A stretch of DNA of 64,000 nucleotides, taken from the NCBI RefSeq assembly GCF_947494015.1, contig NZ_CANLTL010000013.1, positions 62,001-126,000 of the forward strand, read 5' to 3'. A program made the position numbers and the translations under genes. Positions 10,356 through 20,216 of the stretch are shown here, in pieces; the first letter of the stretch is position 1, and the number at the start of each line of letters is the position of its first letter. The notes beneath the pieces were generated by a model, which was given only the letters and a program-made list of their open reading frames with translations, was not told where the DNA came from and searched no databases. The DNA is from an uncultured Cellulomonas sp. Lineage in GTDB: Bacteria; Actinomycetota; Actinomycetes; Actinomycetales; Cellulomonadaceae.

Positions 10356-12179
10356 GTGACCCCACGGTCCTCACGCATTCGCGCGCTCGGAGGTGCCCTG
10401 CTCGCGCTGGGCCTCCTCGCGCCCGTCGCGCCCAGCGCGGCTGCCGCCGTCCCGGCTGCCGTCCACACCCCGCAGGACGCCGTCGAGCCGGTGCTCGACA
10501 CCAACTTCCCCGACCCGGACGTCCTCCTGGTGGACCGGACCTACCACGCCTACGCCACCAACTCCGGCGGCGACAACGTCCAGTACGCGACGTCGACGAA
10601 CCTGACCCGGTGGACGCAGGGCGCCGACGTGCTGCCCGAGCTCGGGGACTGGGTCGGGGACTGCAGCTTCGCCCCCGGCGGAGAGACGGACCAGTGCGTG
10701 TGGGCACCGGAGGTCGCGGCGGTCGACGGCGGCTACGCGCTGTACTACACCGCGCGCGACGCCGCGTCGGGACGGCAGTGCATCGGAGCCGCGTTCGCCA
10801 CGGACCCCGCCGGACCGTTCACGGCGCAGGACGAGCCGTTCGTCTGCCCGGCCGACCAGGGCGGGGCGATCGACGCCGCCACGTACGCCGAGGACGGGCA
10901 GCTGTACCTGCTGTGGAAGGCCGACGGGAACTGCTGCGCGCTGCCGGCGATCCTGTACCTCCAGCCCCTCTCCGGCGACGGGACCACGCTGACCGGTCCG
11001 CCCGTCGAGCTGCTGCGCAACGACGCCGGGGACTCCGAGCGCTTCGTGGTCGAGGCACCGACCCTGCTGACGCTGGACGGCACCTACTACCTGATCCACT
11101 CGGCGAACGACTTCTTCGGCGGGAACTACCGGACGCAGTACGCGACGTCGTCGTCGCTGACCGGGCCGTACACCGACCAGGGTGAGCTCATGACGTCGGA
11201 GATGTTCGGCGGCCAGGTGCGCGGGCCGGGCGGTCAGGACGTCGTCGTCGACCGGCGCGGTGAGCTCGCCATCGTGTTCCACGGCTGGGACGAGACGTGG
11301 AGCTACCGCGCGATGCACGTCAGCGGGCTCACGGTCGACGCCGACGGCGACCTCGACGTCACCGCGGCGGCCGACCTGTACGAGGCCGAGGACGGCGTCG
11401 TGTCGGGCGGCAGGATCCGCGGCGACAGCACGGCGTCGGGCGGTGCGGTCGTCGGCGGCCTGGACTTCGCCGACAGCTCGGTGACCCTCCAGGTCGAGGC
11501 GGACCGGTCGGGGCTGGCCGTGCTCGGCATCCGCTACGCCAACGGCTCCACCGACGCCGGGGCGGGCGTCCGCTCGACCGGGCTGCTGACCGTCAACGGC
11601 CAGGACGCCGGCACGGTGACGTTCGAGCACACCACCTGGGGCAACTGGACGGTGGAGGAGGTCCAGGTGCGCCTGCACAAGGGAGCCAACACGATCACCC
11701 TGACCAAGGGCGCGTACTTCGCCGAGATCGACGCCTTCTACGTCCAGCACGGACGGGTCGAGCGTGAGCCGGCCCGGCCGGTGACCGACCCGTCGCAGGC
11801 GGTCCGCGTGGAGGCCGAGTCCGGCGTCCTCACCAACGCCCGGGTCCGTCAGGACGCCGCCGCGTCCGGTGGTGCGGTCGTCGGCGGTCTGGACTTCCCC
11901 GACAGCTCGATCGCGCTCGAGGTCTGCGTGCCCCGGTCCGGCCGCACGACGCTGGCCATCCGGTACGCCAACGGCTCCGAGCGCGGCGGGTACAGCCTGG
12001 AGGCCGTGCACTCGCTCACCGTCAACGGCCGCGACGCCGGGGAGGTCGTGTACCCGCACACCCGGTGGGGCAACTGGCAGACCGTCGAGCACGACGTCGT
12101 CCTGCGCAAGGGCTGCAACACCGTGACCCTCACCCGCGAGGCGTGGTTCGCCGAGATCGACGCGGTGGACGCCTACTGA
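10356..12179 (+). CDS. Secreted GH43 glycoside hydrolase with two CBM35-like modules
   Basis: A secreted glycosidase of 607 residues that should act on arabinose- or xylose-containing polysaccharide. A signal peptide (basic start, hydrophobic core, AAAAVPAA) occupies about 1-35. The five-bladed GH43 domain covers about 45-330. Candidate catalytic base Asp53 lies in FPDPD, WAPEV is at 116-120, the pKa-modulating Asp172 lies in IDAATY, and the acid Glu232 lies in VEAPTLL. Two homologous carbohydrate-binding modules follow (about 345-465 and 482-607). Each begins with an EAE motif and repeats SGGAVVGGLDF, LAIRYANGS-like, LTVNGxDAG and WGNW segments, which fits CBM35/CBM6. GAGAGG precedes the GTG start. 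No transporter or regulator lies beside it. The exact substrate is unknown. Confidence 0.87.
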   Translation: MTPRSSRIRALGGALLALGLLAPVAPSAAAAVPAAVHTPQDAVEPVLDTNFPDPDVLLVDRTYHAYATNSGGDNVQYATSTNLTRWTQGADVLPELGDWVGDCSFAPGGETDQCVWAPEVAAVDGGYALYYTARDAASGRQCIGAAFATDPAGPFTAQDEPFVCPADQGGAIDAATYAEDGQLYLLWKADGNCCALPAILYLQPLSGDGTTLTGPPVELLRNDAGDSERFVVEAPTLLTLDGTYYLIHSANDFFGGNYRTQYATSSSLTGPYTDQGELMTSEMFGGQVRGPGGQDVVVDRRGELAIVFHGWDETWSYRAMHVSGLTVDADGDLDVTAAADLYEAEDGVVSGGRIRGDSTASGGAVVGGLDFADSSVTLQVEADRSGLAVLGIRYANGSTDAGAGVRSTGLLTVNGQDAGTVTFEHTTWGNWTVEEVQVRLHKGANTITLTKGAYFAEIDAFYVQHGRVEREPARPVTDPSQAVRVEAESGVLTNARVRQDAAASGGAVVGGLDFPDSSIALEVCVPRSGRTTLAIRYANGSERGGYSLEAVHSLTVNGRDAGEVVYPHTRWGNWQTVEHDVVLRKGCNTVTLTREAWFAEIDAVDAY

Positions 12180-12190
12180 CCCTCGTGCCG

Positions 12191-12234
12191 GACGGACCCG
12201 TCCCGACGGTGTGCACCGCCGGGCCGGGTCCGTC
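12191..12234. terminator. Branched inverted repeat after the GH43 gene
   Basis: GACGGACCCG pairs with CGGGTCCGTC (12191-12200 and 12225-12234). A smaller CGGTG/CACCG stem sits inside the loop. It lies 12 bases after the GH43 stop and probably acts as its terminator. Confidence 0.55.
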
Positions 12235-12420
12235 CGTGCGTGGGCCCCCGTGTCCGCTCCTCGACGGCGCGGTGTGTCAGCCTGGTACCGGTGCCCGACG
12301 GCGCCCGGCGCCACCGCCGCGCGCTGCAAGAGTCGTGGGTGACGCGACATGGACAGGGTGGAGCGCACGCTCCGACGACGACGCCGGCCCTCGGGGGCCG
12401 GCCGGAGGGACGGGACGACC

Positions 12421-13398
12421 ATGCCGGCGCAGGAGACGACCACCAGGCACCGCACCACCGGGCGCCGCGCACGCGCGACGGCGGCGGCGGTGGTGCTCGT
12501 GGGTGCGCTCGCCGCCGGGTGCACCACCGGCCCGGCGGGAGCGGCCGGGCCGGTGACCTCGCCCACGACCGGGTCGCCGACGCCGTCCGCGGAGCCGGGG
12601 CCCACGGTGACGAGGTCCCCGACCCCTGAGCCGACGCCGAGCCGGACGCCGACCCCGTCGCCTGAGCCGACGCCGACCGCGACGCCTTCACCGACGCCGA
12701 CCCCTGAGCCGACGCCGGCCCCCACGGCGCCCGCTCCCGCTCCGGCGCCCGCGCCCGCTCCGGCGCCCGCTCCGGCGCCCGAGCCGCCCCCGGAGCCGCC
12801 CGTGCTGCGCCGCGGCGACGAGGGCCCCGCCGTGCGCACGGTCCAGGAGCGGCTGGCGGAGCTCGGCTACTTCATCACGGCACCCGACGGCATCTTCGGC
12901 GCATCGACGCAGCAGGCGGTGTGGGCGGTGCAGAAGGCGGCCGGCCTGACCCGCGACGGCCTCGTCGGTCCGGCCACCCGCGCCGCCCTGGACGCGGGCA
13001 CCCGTCCGGCGGCCCGCACGACCACGGGCCGGGTCATCGAGATCGACCTCGACCGGCAGCTCGTGCTCGCCGTCGACGGCGGTGCCGTCACCCGGGCGAT
13101 GAACGCGTCGTCGGGCAACGGCGAGCGCTACACGGCCCTCGGCCGCCCCCAGCGCGCGTACACCCCGACCGGCGACTACACCGTGGTCCGGCAGATCGAC
13201 GGCATGCACGAGTCGACCCTCGAGCTGGGCTCGATGTACCGGCCCAAGTACTTCCGCGGCGGCTGGGCCGTGCACGGCTCGTCGTCCATCCCGCCGTGGC
13301 CCGCGTCGCACGGGTGCGTGCGCGTGTCGAACGCCGCGATGAACTGGATCTGGGACACCTGGGGCGCCCCGATCGGCACCCGCGTGGTCGTCTACTGA
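12421..13398 (+). CDS. L,D-transpeptidase lipoprotein with peptidoglycan-binding domain
   Basis: A cell-wall enzyme of 325 residues that forms 3-3 cross-links in peptidoglycan or attaches proteins to it. The signal sequence ends in a lipobox, ALAAGC, with lipidated Cys34. A long linker of Pro-Thr-Glu and Pro-Ala repeats (about 45-125) spans the wall. A PG_binding_1 domain follows ([23 protein letters not shown]), then the YkuD catalytic domain with [20 protein letters not shown], where Cys299 is the nucleophile with His297 and Arg301. An in-frame ATG at 12349 would add 24 Arg-rich residues. I prefer 12421 because GGAGGGA precedes it and the signal peptide is then of normal length. Confidence 0.9.
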   Translation: MPAQETTTRHRTTGRRARATAAAVVLVGALAAGCTTGPAGAAGPVTSPTTGSPTPSAEPGPTVTRSPTPEPTPSRTPTPSPEPTPTATPSPTPTPEPTPAPTAPAPAPAPAPAPAPAPAPEPPPEPPVLRRGDEGPAVRTVQERLAELGYFITAPDGIFGASTQQAVWAVQKAAGLTRDGLVGPATRAALDAGTRPAARTTTGRVIEIDLDRQLVLAVDGGAVTRAMNASSGNGERYTALGRPQRAYTPTGDYTVVRQIDGMHESTLELGSMYRPKYFRGGWAVHGSSSIPPWPASHGCVRVSNAAMNWIWDTWGAPIGTRVVVY

Positions 13399-13489
13399 CG
13401 GCCGGCGAGGCCCAGCACGTCGCCGCCGTCGGGGTCGACCGCGACGGGAGGTGCCGAGGTCGTCACGGAGCCGGCGGCCCCGGCCACGG

Positions 13490-14878
13490 TCAGGGGGAGC
13501 ACGTGCTGTCGTGCGTCCGGACGAAGGCGTACTCGATCGTCGGCGTGACGACCAGCATGGTCTCGTCGTCCAACGGGTGCAGCGTCATCTCCTGCCCGTC
13601 CGGCAGCTCCGGCCACGCCGGCTCGTGATCGGCCAGCCGCCACAGGGTGCCGTCGAGGGGCCCGATGACGACGCCGTCGCACTGCGGTCGCGGGTGCCAG
13701 ATGTAGCGGGCACCGCCTGGCGGCATGCCCGCGTGCCCGTCCTCCACGGCCGGCTCGGGCGTCGCAACGGCGTCGGTCTCAGGGTGGATCTGCTCGTCGG
13801 TGGCACGGGCGCCGGGCGCGGACAGGTCGACGTCGACCACCGTGCGCTCCCGCGGGGCCCCTGGTGGCGGGTCGCTGCGGCCGAGCTGGACGACGAACGC
13901 CCCGTGCGGCAGCCGTGAGCGCTCCACCGCGACGACGTACGAGTGCGGGTTCGCGTCGTCGGTGCAGGCCGTCGCCGGTCCCGCCCCGGGGATGACGATC
14001 GCGGCGTGCAGCGTCCGGCCGTCGACCACGACGTCGTCCAGCCGGATCGGACAGCTGCTGCCGTAGACGGCGCCGAACCAGACCGCGATCTCGCGCTGCC
14101 AGTCCACGGCCGGGGCGGTGCCCGGCAGACCGGACTGCTCCCACAACGCGGCGAGCTGCTCGTCGCTCGACGCGACGCCGGTGCCGTACGCCTCGCCGGC
14201 TCCCTCCTCGTGCCCCAGCAGGCGCCAGCCTTCGCCGGCGGGCTGCTGCTCGCCCTCGGGCACGATCTGGTCGGCCGGCACCACGTCGACGCACAGCGGC
14301 TCGCCCGCGAACGCCCGCAGCGCCGCCTCGGCCTCGGGTGACCCGACGACGCCGTGCAGCGACACGACGCCGCGCGGGACGGACAGCGCGGACCCACCGG
14401 TGATCTGGGCACCGGCGTCGCGCAGCGCGGCGTCGACCCGGTCGGACACCGCCCGCAGCTCCTCGAGCGTGTACGGGACGGCGACCACGACCACGCCCTG
14501 ACCCGGGAACCGCTCGGCCACCTGCGCCTGCAGCGACGCCACATCGACGTCCGGTCCGTGCACACCGACGTGGATCCACCCGTGGTGGTCCCGGTCGTGC
14601 CACAGCTCTTGGAAGCCCCGCTGGGCCGACGCCCAGCCCCGGACGTCGTCGACCAGGTCCATCGCGTTGCCGTACCGGGGTTCGTCCCGGTAGAGCGACG
14701 GGTCGGCGGTCAGGGTCGGCCGTCCCTCGCACGCCGGGAAGCCGCCCAGCCCGCCCGCCGGATCGCCGACGGGCTGCCCGGCGGACTGCCCGGCGCAGCC
14801 GGCCAGCACCGCCGCGAGCAGCGCCACGGCGGCTCCCGGGGTGCCCCTGGTCCGCAGGGTGCGCACGGTTCGCAGCAT
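13490..14878 (-). CDS. Hypothetical lipoprotein
   Basis: A secreted lipoprotein of 462 residues with no recognised domain. The signal peptide has an Arg-rich start and ends in LLAAVLAGC, with lipidation expected at Cys28. The next part (about 45-200) contains an alternating alpha/beta pattern (HGWIHVGVHGPDVDVASLQAQ, VVVVAVPYTLEELRAVSDRV) that resembles a BON- or OmpA-like fold, but the match is weak. Six further Cys residues are spread over the chain. The start was set at the ATG at 14878; a GTG at 14914 would add 12 residues. It converges on the transpeptidase gene, leaving 91 bases with only small inverted repeats. Function unknown. Confidence 0.7.
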   Translation of the reverse strand: MLRTVRTLRTRGTPGAAVALLAAVLAGCAGQSAGQPVGDPAGGLGGFPACEGRPTLTADPSLYRDEPRYGNAMDLVDDVRGWASAQRGFQELWHDRDHHGWIHVGVHGPDVDVASLQAQVAERFPGQGVVVVAVPYTLEELRAVSDRVDAALRDAGAQITGGSALSVPRGVVSLHGVVGSPEAEAALRAFAGEPLCVDVVPADQIVPEGEQQPAGEGWRLLGHEEGAGEAYGTGVASSDEQLAALWEQSGLPGTAPAVDWQREIAVWFGAVYGSSCPIRLDDVVVDGRTLHAAIVIPGAGPATACTDDANPHSYVVAVERSRLPHGAFVVQLGRSDPPPGAPRERTVVDVDLSAPGARATDEQIHPETDAVATPEPAVEDGHAGMPPGGARYIWHPRPQCDGVVIGPLDGTLWRLADHEPAWPELPDGQEMTLHPLDDETMLVVTPTIEYAFVRTHDSTCSP

Positions 14879-14952
14879 GCCCGGCTTGTGTCGTGGCGGA
14901 CCCGGATGTTGCACCGCCCGTCACGGCACCGCCCGTCACTGCGGCGCGGCTG

Positions 14953-16995
14953 TCACCAGATCCGCACGCGCTCCTGCGGCTCCAGGTACAGCGCGTCCCC
15001 GGGGACGACGTCGTACGCGGTGTAGAACTCGTCGACGTTGCGCAGCACCCCGTTGCAGCGGAACTCGTTGGGGGAGTGCGGGTCCGTGGCGAGCCGGCGC
15101 ACGACCTCCTCGTCGCGGCCCGTGGACTGCCACACCTGCGCCCAGCCCAGGAGCACCCGCTGCAGCCCGGTGAAGCCGTCGACCACCGGCGCCTCGTCGA
15201 GCGGGGTGCCCAGCGCGATCCGGTAGGCCTTGATCGCGATCGACAGGCCGCCGAGGTCGCCGATGTTCTCCCCGATCGTCAGGGCACCGTTGACGTGGTG
15301 GTCGGTGCCCGCGAGCTGCGCCGGGACGAACTGGTCGTACTGGGCGATCAACGCCTTGGTGCGCACCTCGAACTCGGCGCGGTCGTCCGCGGTCCACCAG
15401 TCCTCGAGCCGGCCCTCGCCGTCGTACTTCGAGCCCTGGTCGTCGAAGCCGTGGCCGATCTCGTGGCCGATGACCGCCCCGATGCCGCCGTAGTTCACGG
15501 CGTCGTCGGCGTCGGCGTCGAAGAACGGGGGCTGCAGGATCGCCGCCGGGAAGACGATCTCGTTCATGCCCGGGTTGTAGTAGGCGTTGACCGTCTGCGG
15601 CGTCATGAACCACTCGTCGCGGTCGATCGGCGTGCCGATCTTGGCCAGCTCGCGGTCCTGCTCGAACGCGGACGCCCGCCGGACGTTGCCGACCAGGTCG
15701 TCCGGCGCGATCACGAGCGCGGAGTAGTCGCGCCACCGCACCGGGTACCCGATCTTGGGGGTGAACGCGTCCAGCTTGGCCAGGGCCTTGACCTTGGTGC
15801 CCTCGCCCATCCAGTCCAGGCCGGTGATGGACTCCCGGTAGGCCTCGACGAGCGTCTCGACGAGACGCGCCATCCGCTCCTTGTGCGACGGCGGGAAGTG
15901 CCGCTCGACGTAGACCTTGCCGACGGCCTCGCCGAGCACGGCCTGCACGAGCGCGACCCCGCGCTTCCACCGGTCCCGCAGCTCCTGCGCGCCGGTCAGG
16001 GTCCGGCCGTAGAAGTCGAAGTTCGCCTCGACCAGCGCGTCGGACAGGTACGCCGCGCGGGCGCTCACGACGCGCATCGCGAGCCACGCCTGCCAGTCCT
16101 CGATCGGCTCGGACTGCCACAGCGCGGCGAACGTCTGCGCGTAGGACGGCTCGCGCACGACCAGCCGGTCCAGCGCGCCGGCCGGGGCGCCGAGCGCGAC
16201 CGCCCAGGAGTGCCAGTCGAAGCCGTGGGCGCGCTCGGCGAGCTCGCCGAGGGTCATCGGGTTGTAGGTCCGGTCGGCGTCGCGGTCGGCGACGACGTCC
16301 CAGTGACCGGCGGCGAGCTTGGTCTCCAGGGCGAGCACCCGCGCGGCGGCGTCGTCGGCGGCGTCGGCAGCGACGGCCCCGGCCAGGGTCAGCATCCGCG
16401 CGACGTGCGGGCGGTAGGCGTCGCGGACCGCCGCGTACCGGTCCTCGCGGTAGTACGACTCGTCCGGCAGGCCCAGGCCGGACTGGTACAGGTGCACCAC
16501 GTAGCGGGTGGGCTCCTTCGCGTCGTTGTCGACCCAGAAGCCCAGCGCCCCGCCGACGCCGGTGCGCTGCAGGGCGCCCAGCGCGCCGGTCAGCTCGGCC
16601 TGCGAGGTCGCCCCGGACACCAGGCCCAGGTCGGTCGCCAGCGGCGCCGTGCCGAGCCGCTCCACCGTGTCGGTGTCCATGAAGCTGCGGTACAGGGCGC
16701 CGATCTGCGCTTCCACACCCGTGCCCTCGCCGGTGCCCTCGTCCGCGCCATCGGCGCCCGGACCGGACGCGGTCCCGGAGCCGGCGAGGGCGTCCGCGTG
16801 CGCCGCGGCGTCCTCGACGATCTCGCGCACGTGCTCCTCGGCGCGGTCGTGCAGCGCCCGGAACGCGCCGTCCATCGCCCGGTCGGCCGGGATGACGTGC
16901 TGGGCGATCCACCGACCGTTGACGTGCCCGTAGAGGTCGTCCTGGGGACGCACCGCGGGGTCGAGGGTGGTGGTGTCGATTCCGCTGCGTGCCAT
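14953..16995 (-). CDS. pepO: M13-family metallopeptidase (PepO/neprilysin-like)
   Basis: A zinc endopeptidase of 680 residues cleaving short peptides. The zinc site HEIGH is at 511-515 within VIGHEIGHGFDDQGSKYD. The family motif NAYYNPGMNEIVFPAAIL lies upstream, and the third ligand is in TIGENIGDLGG. The C-terminus ends in a Trp as expected for M13. There is no signal peptide, so the protein is probably cytoplasmic, unlike eukaryotic members. A low-complexity Gly-Ala-Asp-Glu insertion occupies about 72-93. AGGAGAGACC precedes the ATG at 16995. The gene diverges from rpiB, leaving 162 bases. Confidence 0.93.
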   Translation of the reverse strand: MARSGIDTTTLDPAVRPQDDLYGHVNGRWIAQHVIPADRAMDGAFRALHDRAEEHVREIVEDAAAHADALAGSGTASGPGADGADEGTGEGTGVEAQIGALYRSFMDTDTVERLGTAPLATDLGLVSGATSQAELTGALGALQRTGVGGALGFWVDNDAKEPTRYVVHLYQSGLGLPDESYYREDRYAAVRDAYRPHVARMLTLAGAVAADAADDAAARVLALETKLAAGHWDVVADRDADRTYNPMTLGELAERAHGFDWHSWAVALGAPAGALDRLVVREPSYAQTFAALWQSEPIEDWQAWLAMRVVSARAAYLSDALVEANFDFYGRTLTGAQELRDRWKRGVALVQAVLGEAVGKVYVERHFPPSHKERMARLVETLVEAYRESITGLDWMGEGTKVKALAKLDAFTPKIGYPVRWRDYSALVIAPDDLVGNVRRASAFEQDRELAKIGTPIDRDEWFMTPQTVNAYYNPGMNEIVFPAAILQPPFFDADADDAVNYGGIGAVIGHEIGHGFDDQGSKYDGEGRLEDWWTADDRAEFEVRTKALIAQYDQFVPAQLAGTDHHVNGALTIGENIGDLGGLSIAIKAYRIALGTPLDEAPVVDGFTGLQRVLLGWAQVWQSTGRDEEVVRRLATDPHSPNEFRCNGVLRNVDEFYTAYDVVPGDALYLEPQERVRIW

Positions 16996-17145
16996 GTGCT
17001 GGTCTCTCCTCGTCGGCGGGTGCCGGTGGCGTGCCGGGTCCCATGCCCGTGGCCCGCCGACGGCGGCGGTGACCTGCGGGTGGCAGGCGGTCGCCAGGCC
17101 GTCGGCCAGCCTAGGCGACCGGGTCGCGGTGCGTGCGGTGTGCGG

Positions 17146-17151
17146 CAGGAT
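17146..17151 (+). promoter_or_regulatory. Putative leaderless -10 element for rpiB
   Basis: CAGGAT ends six bases before the rpiB ATG, matching the spacing of other presumed leaderless genes here. Confidence 0.4.
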
Positions 17152-17157
17152 GAGCGC

Positions 17158-17607
17158 ATGCGCATCCACCTCGCCGCCGACCATGCCGCGTACGAGCTCA
17201 AGGAGCACCTCGCCGAGCACCTGCGTGCCGCCGGGCACGACGTGGTGGACCACGGCGCCCACGAGCTCGACCCGCTCGACGACTACCCGCCGTTCTGCTT
17301 CTCCGCCGGCGAGGCCGTGGTCGCCGAGCCGGGGTCCCTCGGGATCGTGCTGGGCGGCTCGGGCAACGGCGAGCAGATCGCCGCGAACAAGGTGACCGGC
17401 GTGCGCGCCGCGCTGGCCTGGAACGAGGACACCGCGCGGCTGTCGCGGGCGCACAACGACGCGAACGTGCTGTCGATCGGTGCCCGGCAGCACTCCCCGG
17501 ACGCGGCGGTGGCCCTCGTCGAGGCGTTCCTCGCCGAGCCGTTCTCGGGTGACGCCCGGCACCAGCGGCGGATCGACCTGCTGGCCGCCTACGAGGCGCG
17601 TCGCTGA
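17158..17607 (+). CDS. rpiB: Ribose-5-phosphate isomerase B
   Basis: Interconverts ribose 5-phosphate and ribulose 5-phosphate in the pentose phosphate pathway. It has 149 residues, normal for RpiB. The start MRIHLAADHAAYELKEHL gives the phosphate-binding Asp-His, GGSGNGEQIAANK forms the substrate loop, and NVLSIGARQH provides further active-site residues. The loop lacks the catalytic cysteine of E. coli RpiB and has the Glu seen in actinobacterial enzymes such as that of M. tuberculosis. It stands alone between divergent pepO and the convergent acetyltransferase gene. Confidence 0.94.
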   Translation: MRIHLAADHAAYELKEHLAEHLRAAGHDVVDHGAHELDPLDDYPPFCFSAGEAVVAEPGSLGIVLGGSGNGEQIAANKVTGVRAALAWNEDTARLSRAHNDANVLSIGARQHSPDAAVALVEAFLAEPFSGDARHQRRIDLLAAYEARR

Positions 17608-17646
17608 CCCGTCACCGGCGCACCGTGCCGGCACCGCGCCGGACGG

Positions 17647-18939
17647 TCACCAGCCCCAGCTGCACACGGGGGCGAACGGCCAGCCGAAGGCCGTCGCGAC
17701 CGCGGCCAGGCTGCCGGGGCGGTGCTCGGTGACCAGACCGGCCCGCTGCATGGCCACCAGCGAGCGGCCGCCGAGCAGCGCGGCCCCCAGCTCGCGCACG
17801 TCGACCGTGACGTCTGCCGGGTCGGTGCTGCGGGTGACCTCGGCGACGTGCCCACCGGCCACGTCGGGAGCCTCGGTGCGGACCCGCCAGCGGCCGGCGT
17901 TCGACGGGCGGCGCGCGTCGGCCACCTCGAGCACGACGTCGAACCCGGCGGCGTAGCGGCGCGCGGTCAGCGCGCCGGGCAGGTCGACGATGCGCACCCA
18001 CAGGTTGTCCTGCAGGCGCGACGTCGCCGCGCGCGGGTCGACGAGGAGGTGCGGCAGGGCGTCGTCGACGGCGAGCATGCCGGTCTCGACGGTCGCGGTC
18101 AGGTCCAGGTCGAGCAGGAACGACCACAGCCGGTGCGCCGCGGCGGCGTCGACGGCGGCGACCTCGCGGATCCGCACGGCGCCGCGCGGGCGGCCGTCCT
18201 CCCACCGCTCCACCCGCCGCAACAGCGCGTAGCCGCGCACGTCCCGGCCGTCGGCGACGGTGACGACCCGCAGCGGCTCACCGCCCTGCCGCCACGCGGG
18301 CGGGTCGACCAGGTGCCGGCGGCGCAGCACGTCGGTGTCGCGCAGGATCCACCCCGGGCGCCCCGCACCCGCCGCCGCGTGCACCGCGTGCACGACGTCG
18401 TCGTGCACCGCGGGGTCGAGCGGCTCCAGGCGCAGGTCGAGCTCGGCCGACCCCGGAACCGGCCGCAGGGCGGCGCCGCGCGGGAGGGTGAGGTGCAGCG
18501 CGTCAGCCGCGCCGCCGTAGCCGAACCGGCCGTAGATCGCGGCCTCCGCGGCGAACAGCGCGGACACCGGCTCGCCGCGCCGGGCGGTGCGGTCCAGGTG
18601 CTCGGTGATCATCGCGCTGAGCAGGCCACGGCGACGGTGATCGGGCCGGACGCCGACCCAGGTGAGCCCGGCGGTGGCCACGGTCCCGCCCGGGACGGGC
18701 ATCGCGAACGGGAAGGACGCGTGCACCGCGGCGAGCCGACCGTCGGGTCCCTCGACGCCGACGGCACGCGACCAGTCGAGGGTGACCGGGACGGCGGCGT
18801 CGACCTCCGGGTCGGACGCGAACCCGAACGCGAGCCGGTCCACGTCCAGGAACTCCTCCCGCCGCTCGCCCACGTCGACGAGCCGGTACCCGTCCGGGAG
18901 TGTCGTCATGCCGCCGTGGCCCGCGCCGCCTGTGGTCAT
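17647..18939 (-). CDS. Eis-like GNAT N-acetyltransferase
   Basis: A member of the Eis family: two tandem GNAT folds followed by a sterol-carrier-like domain. In known members these transfer acetyl groups to amines, including aminoglycosides and peptides. WVGVRPDHRRRGLLSAMITEHL is the acetyl-CoA binding loop, and EAAIYGRFGYGGA follows as in Eis. The chain ends in GW with the free carboxylate that acts as base in Eis. About 430 residues is normal for the family. Three in-frame starts are possible (GTG 18969, ATG 18939, ATG 18909); a short duplication around MTTGG/MTTLP makes the choice uncertain. It diverges from the phosphatase gene. Natural substrate unknown. Confidence 0.85.
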   Translation of the reverse strand: MTTGGAGHGGMTTLPDGYRLVDVGERREEFLDVDRLAFGFASDPEVDAAVPVTLDWSRAVGVEGPDGRLAAVHASFPFAMPVPGGTVATAGLTWVGVRPDHRRRGLLSAMITEHLDRTARRGEPVSALFAAEAAIYGRFGYGGAADALHLTLPRGAALRPVPGSAELDLRLEPLDPAVHDDVVHAVHAAAGAGRPGWILRDTDVLRRRHLVDPPAWRQGGEPLRVVTVADGRDVRGYALLRRVERWEDGRPRGAVRIREVAAVDAAAAHRLWSFLLDLDLTATVETGMLAVDDALPHLLVDPRAATSRLQDNLWVRIVDLPGALTARRYAAGFDVVLEVADARRPSNAGRWRVRTEAPDVAGGHVAEVTRSTDPADVTVDVRELGAALLGGRSLVAMQRAGLVTEHRPGSLAAVATAFGWPFAPVCSWGW

Positions 18940-19016
18940 GCCGCCATTGTGGTGGTCCTGGTCGCCCACGTGATGGTGCCGCGGGCGTCCCGTCCCGACC
19001 GGGGGTGGCCTCTGGG

Positions 19017-19022
19017 TACCCT
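19017..19022 (+). promoter_or_regulatory. Putative leaderless -10 element of the SpoIIE-type phosphatase gene
   Basis: TACCCT, a good TANNNT match, ends six bases before the GTG at 19029, so transcription probably begins at the start codon. Confidence 0.5.
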
Positions 19023-19028
19023 CGCGAC

Positions 19029-20126
19029 GTGACCACCCTGGGGTTCGCCGGCCCGCGACGCTCGCAGCTGGTGCGCCGGCTCCCCGCGTGGCTGGTGCGC
19101 GCCGGGGTGTCCCGGCAGACGGTGCTGACCGTCCTGCTCGTGGTGGCCAGCGGGCTGGTGGCGGTCGGGACCGTGGTGGCCCGCTCCTGGGTGCCGCCGT
19201 CCACGATGATCCTGCTCATGCTGGTGGCGGGCTACCTGCTGCGGCTGCGCGGGACGCTGATCGTGTGCGGGCTGATCGCCGCCGAGGTGCTCGTGCTGCA
19301 CGTGAGCGGGCTGGGCCGGCTGCTCCCCGGGGTCGCGCTCGTCGAGGCCGTGGCGCTCGCCTCGGTGGTCCAGTTCGCGCGCCGCAACGAGCGGCTCGGC
19401 CTGCGCGGGGCGTCCGGCGGCGTCATGCTCGTCGACCTGCGGGACCGCCTCGAGGCGCACGGGCGGGTGCCCGCGCTGCCGGCGGGGTGGCGGGTCGACC
19501 ACGCGCTGCGGTCCGCCTACGGCGAGGCCTTCTCCGGCGACTTCTTCGTCGCCTCCCGCGCCGCCGCCGGCGGGCTGCTGGAGATCGTCCTGGTCGACGT
19601 CTCCGGCAAGGGGCAGGACGCCGGCGTCCGGTCGCTGCTGCTCTCGGGCGCGTTCGGCGGGCTCCTGGGCGCGATGCCACGCGACAGGTTCCTCGCCGCC
19701 GCCAACGACTACCTGCTCCGGCAGGACTGGGACGAGGGGTTCGCCACGGCCGTGCACCTCGCGGTCGACCCGGCGACCGGCGACTACTGGATCGCCGGTG
19801 CGGGGCACCCGCCCGCCGTGCAGCGGCATGCCGGCTCGGGCGTCTTCGAGGTCCTGGAGACGGTCGGCGGTCCGGCGCTCGGCATCGTCGCGAACCCGCG
19901 GTTCCGCACCCACACCGGCCGGCTGCTGCCCGGTGACCTGCTCATGCTGTACACCGACGGCATGGTGGAGACCCCGGGCTCGGACCTGGAGCTGGGGATC
20001 GACCGGCTGCTCGGGGTCGCCGAGCGCGTGGTGGCGACGGGTCAGGGCGGCGCCGAGGCGCTGCTCGACGGCGTCGGCACCGGGGACTCCGACGACCGGG
20101 CGCTGCTGCTGGTCCACCGCGACTGA
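19029..20126 (+). CDS. Membrane-bound PP2C-type (SpoIIE/RsbU) serine phosphatase
   Basis: A phosphatase of 365 residues of the SpoIIE/RsbU class, which typically dephosphorylates anti-anti-sigma factors in stress or development pathways. The N-terminal part (about 25-115) has three to four hydrophobic segments. The PP2C domain (about 150-360) has the metal-binding motifs SGDFF, VDVSGKGQDAG, AGAGHPP and LMLYTDGMVE, with a late Asp-Asp in SDDRALLL. No sensor domain such as PAS or GAF is present, so any signal would act through the membrane part. No anti-sigma or STAS partner gene lies nearby. Confidence 0.88.
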   Translation: MTTLGFAGPRRSQLVRRLPAWLVRAGVSRQTVLTVLLVVASGLVAVGTVVARSWVPPSTMILLMLVAGYLLRLRGTLIVCGLIAAEVLVLHVSGLGRLLPGVALVEAVALASVVQFARRNERLGLRGASGGVMLVDLRDRLEAHGRVPALPAGWRVDHALRSAYGEAFSGDFFVASRAAAGGLLEIVLVDVSGKGQDAGVRSLLLSGAFGGLLGAMPRDRFLAAANDYLLRQDWDEGFATAVHLAVDPATGDYWIAGAGHPPAVQRHAGSGVFEVLETVGGPALGIVANPRFRTHTGRLLPGDLLMLYTDGMVETPGSDLELGIDRLLGVAERVVATGQGGAEALLDGVGTGDSDDRALLLVHRD

Positions 20127-20216
20127 CCCGCGACCGACCCGGGACCGGCCGGCGACCGACCCGTGACCGGCGACACACGTCGGCGGCCGACGCCACGAGA
20201 GGGACGGGACGCCACG

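Noticed and set aside
12600-12790. Tandem repeats as a possible CRISPR or VNTR element in the L,D-transpeptidase gene
   Set aside because: They encode Pro-Thr-Glu and Pro-Ala linker repeats in frame and need no other explanation.
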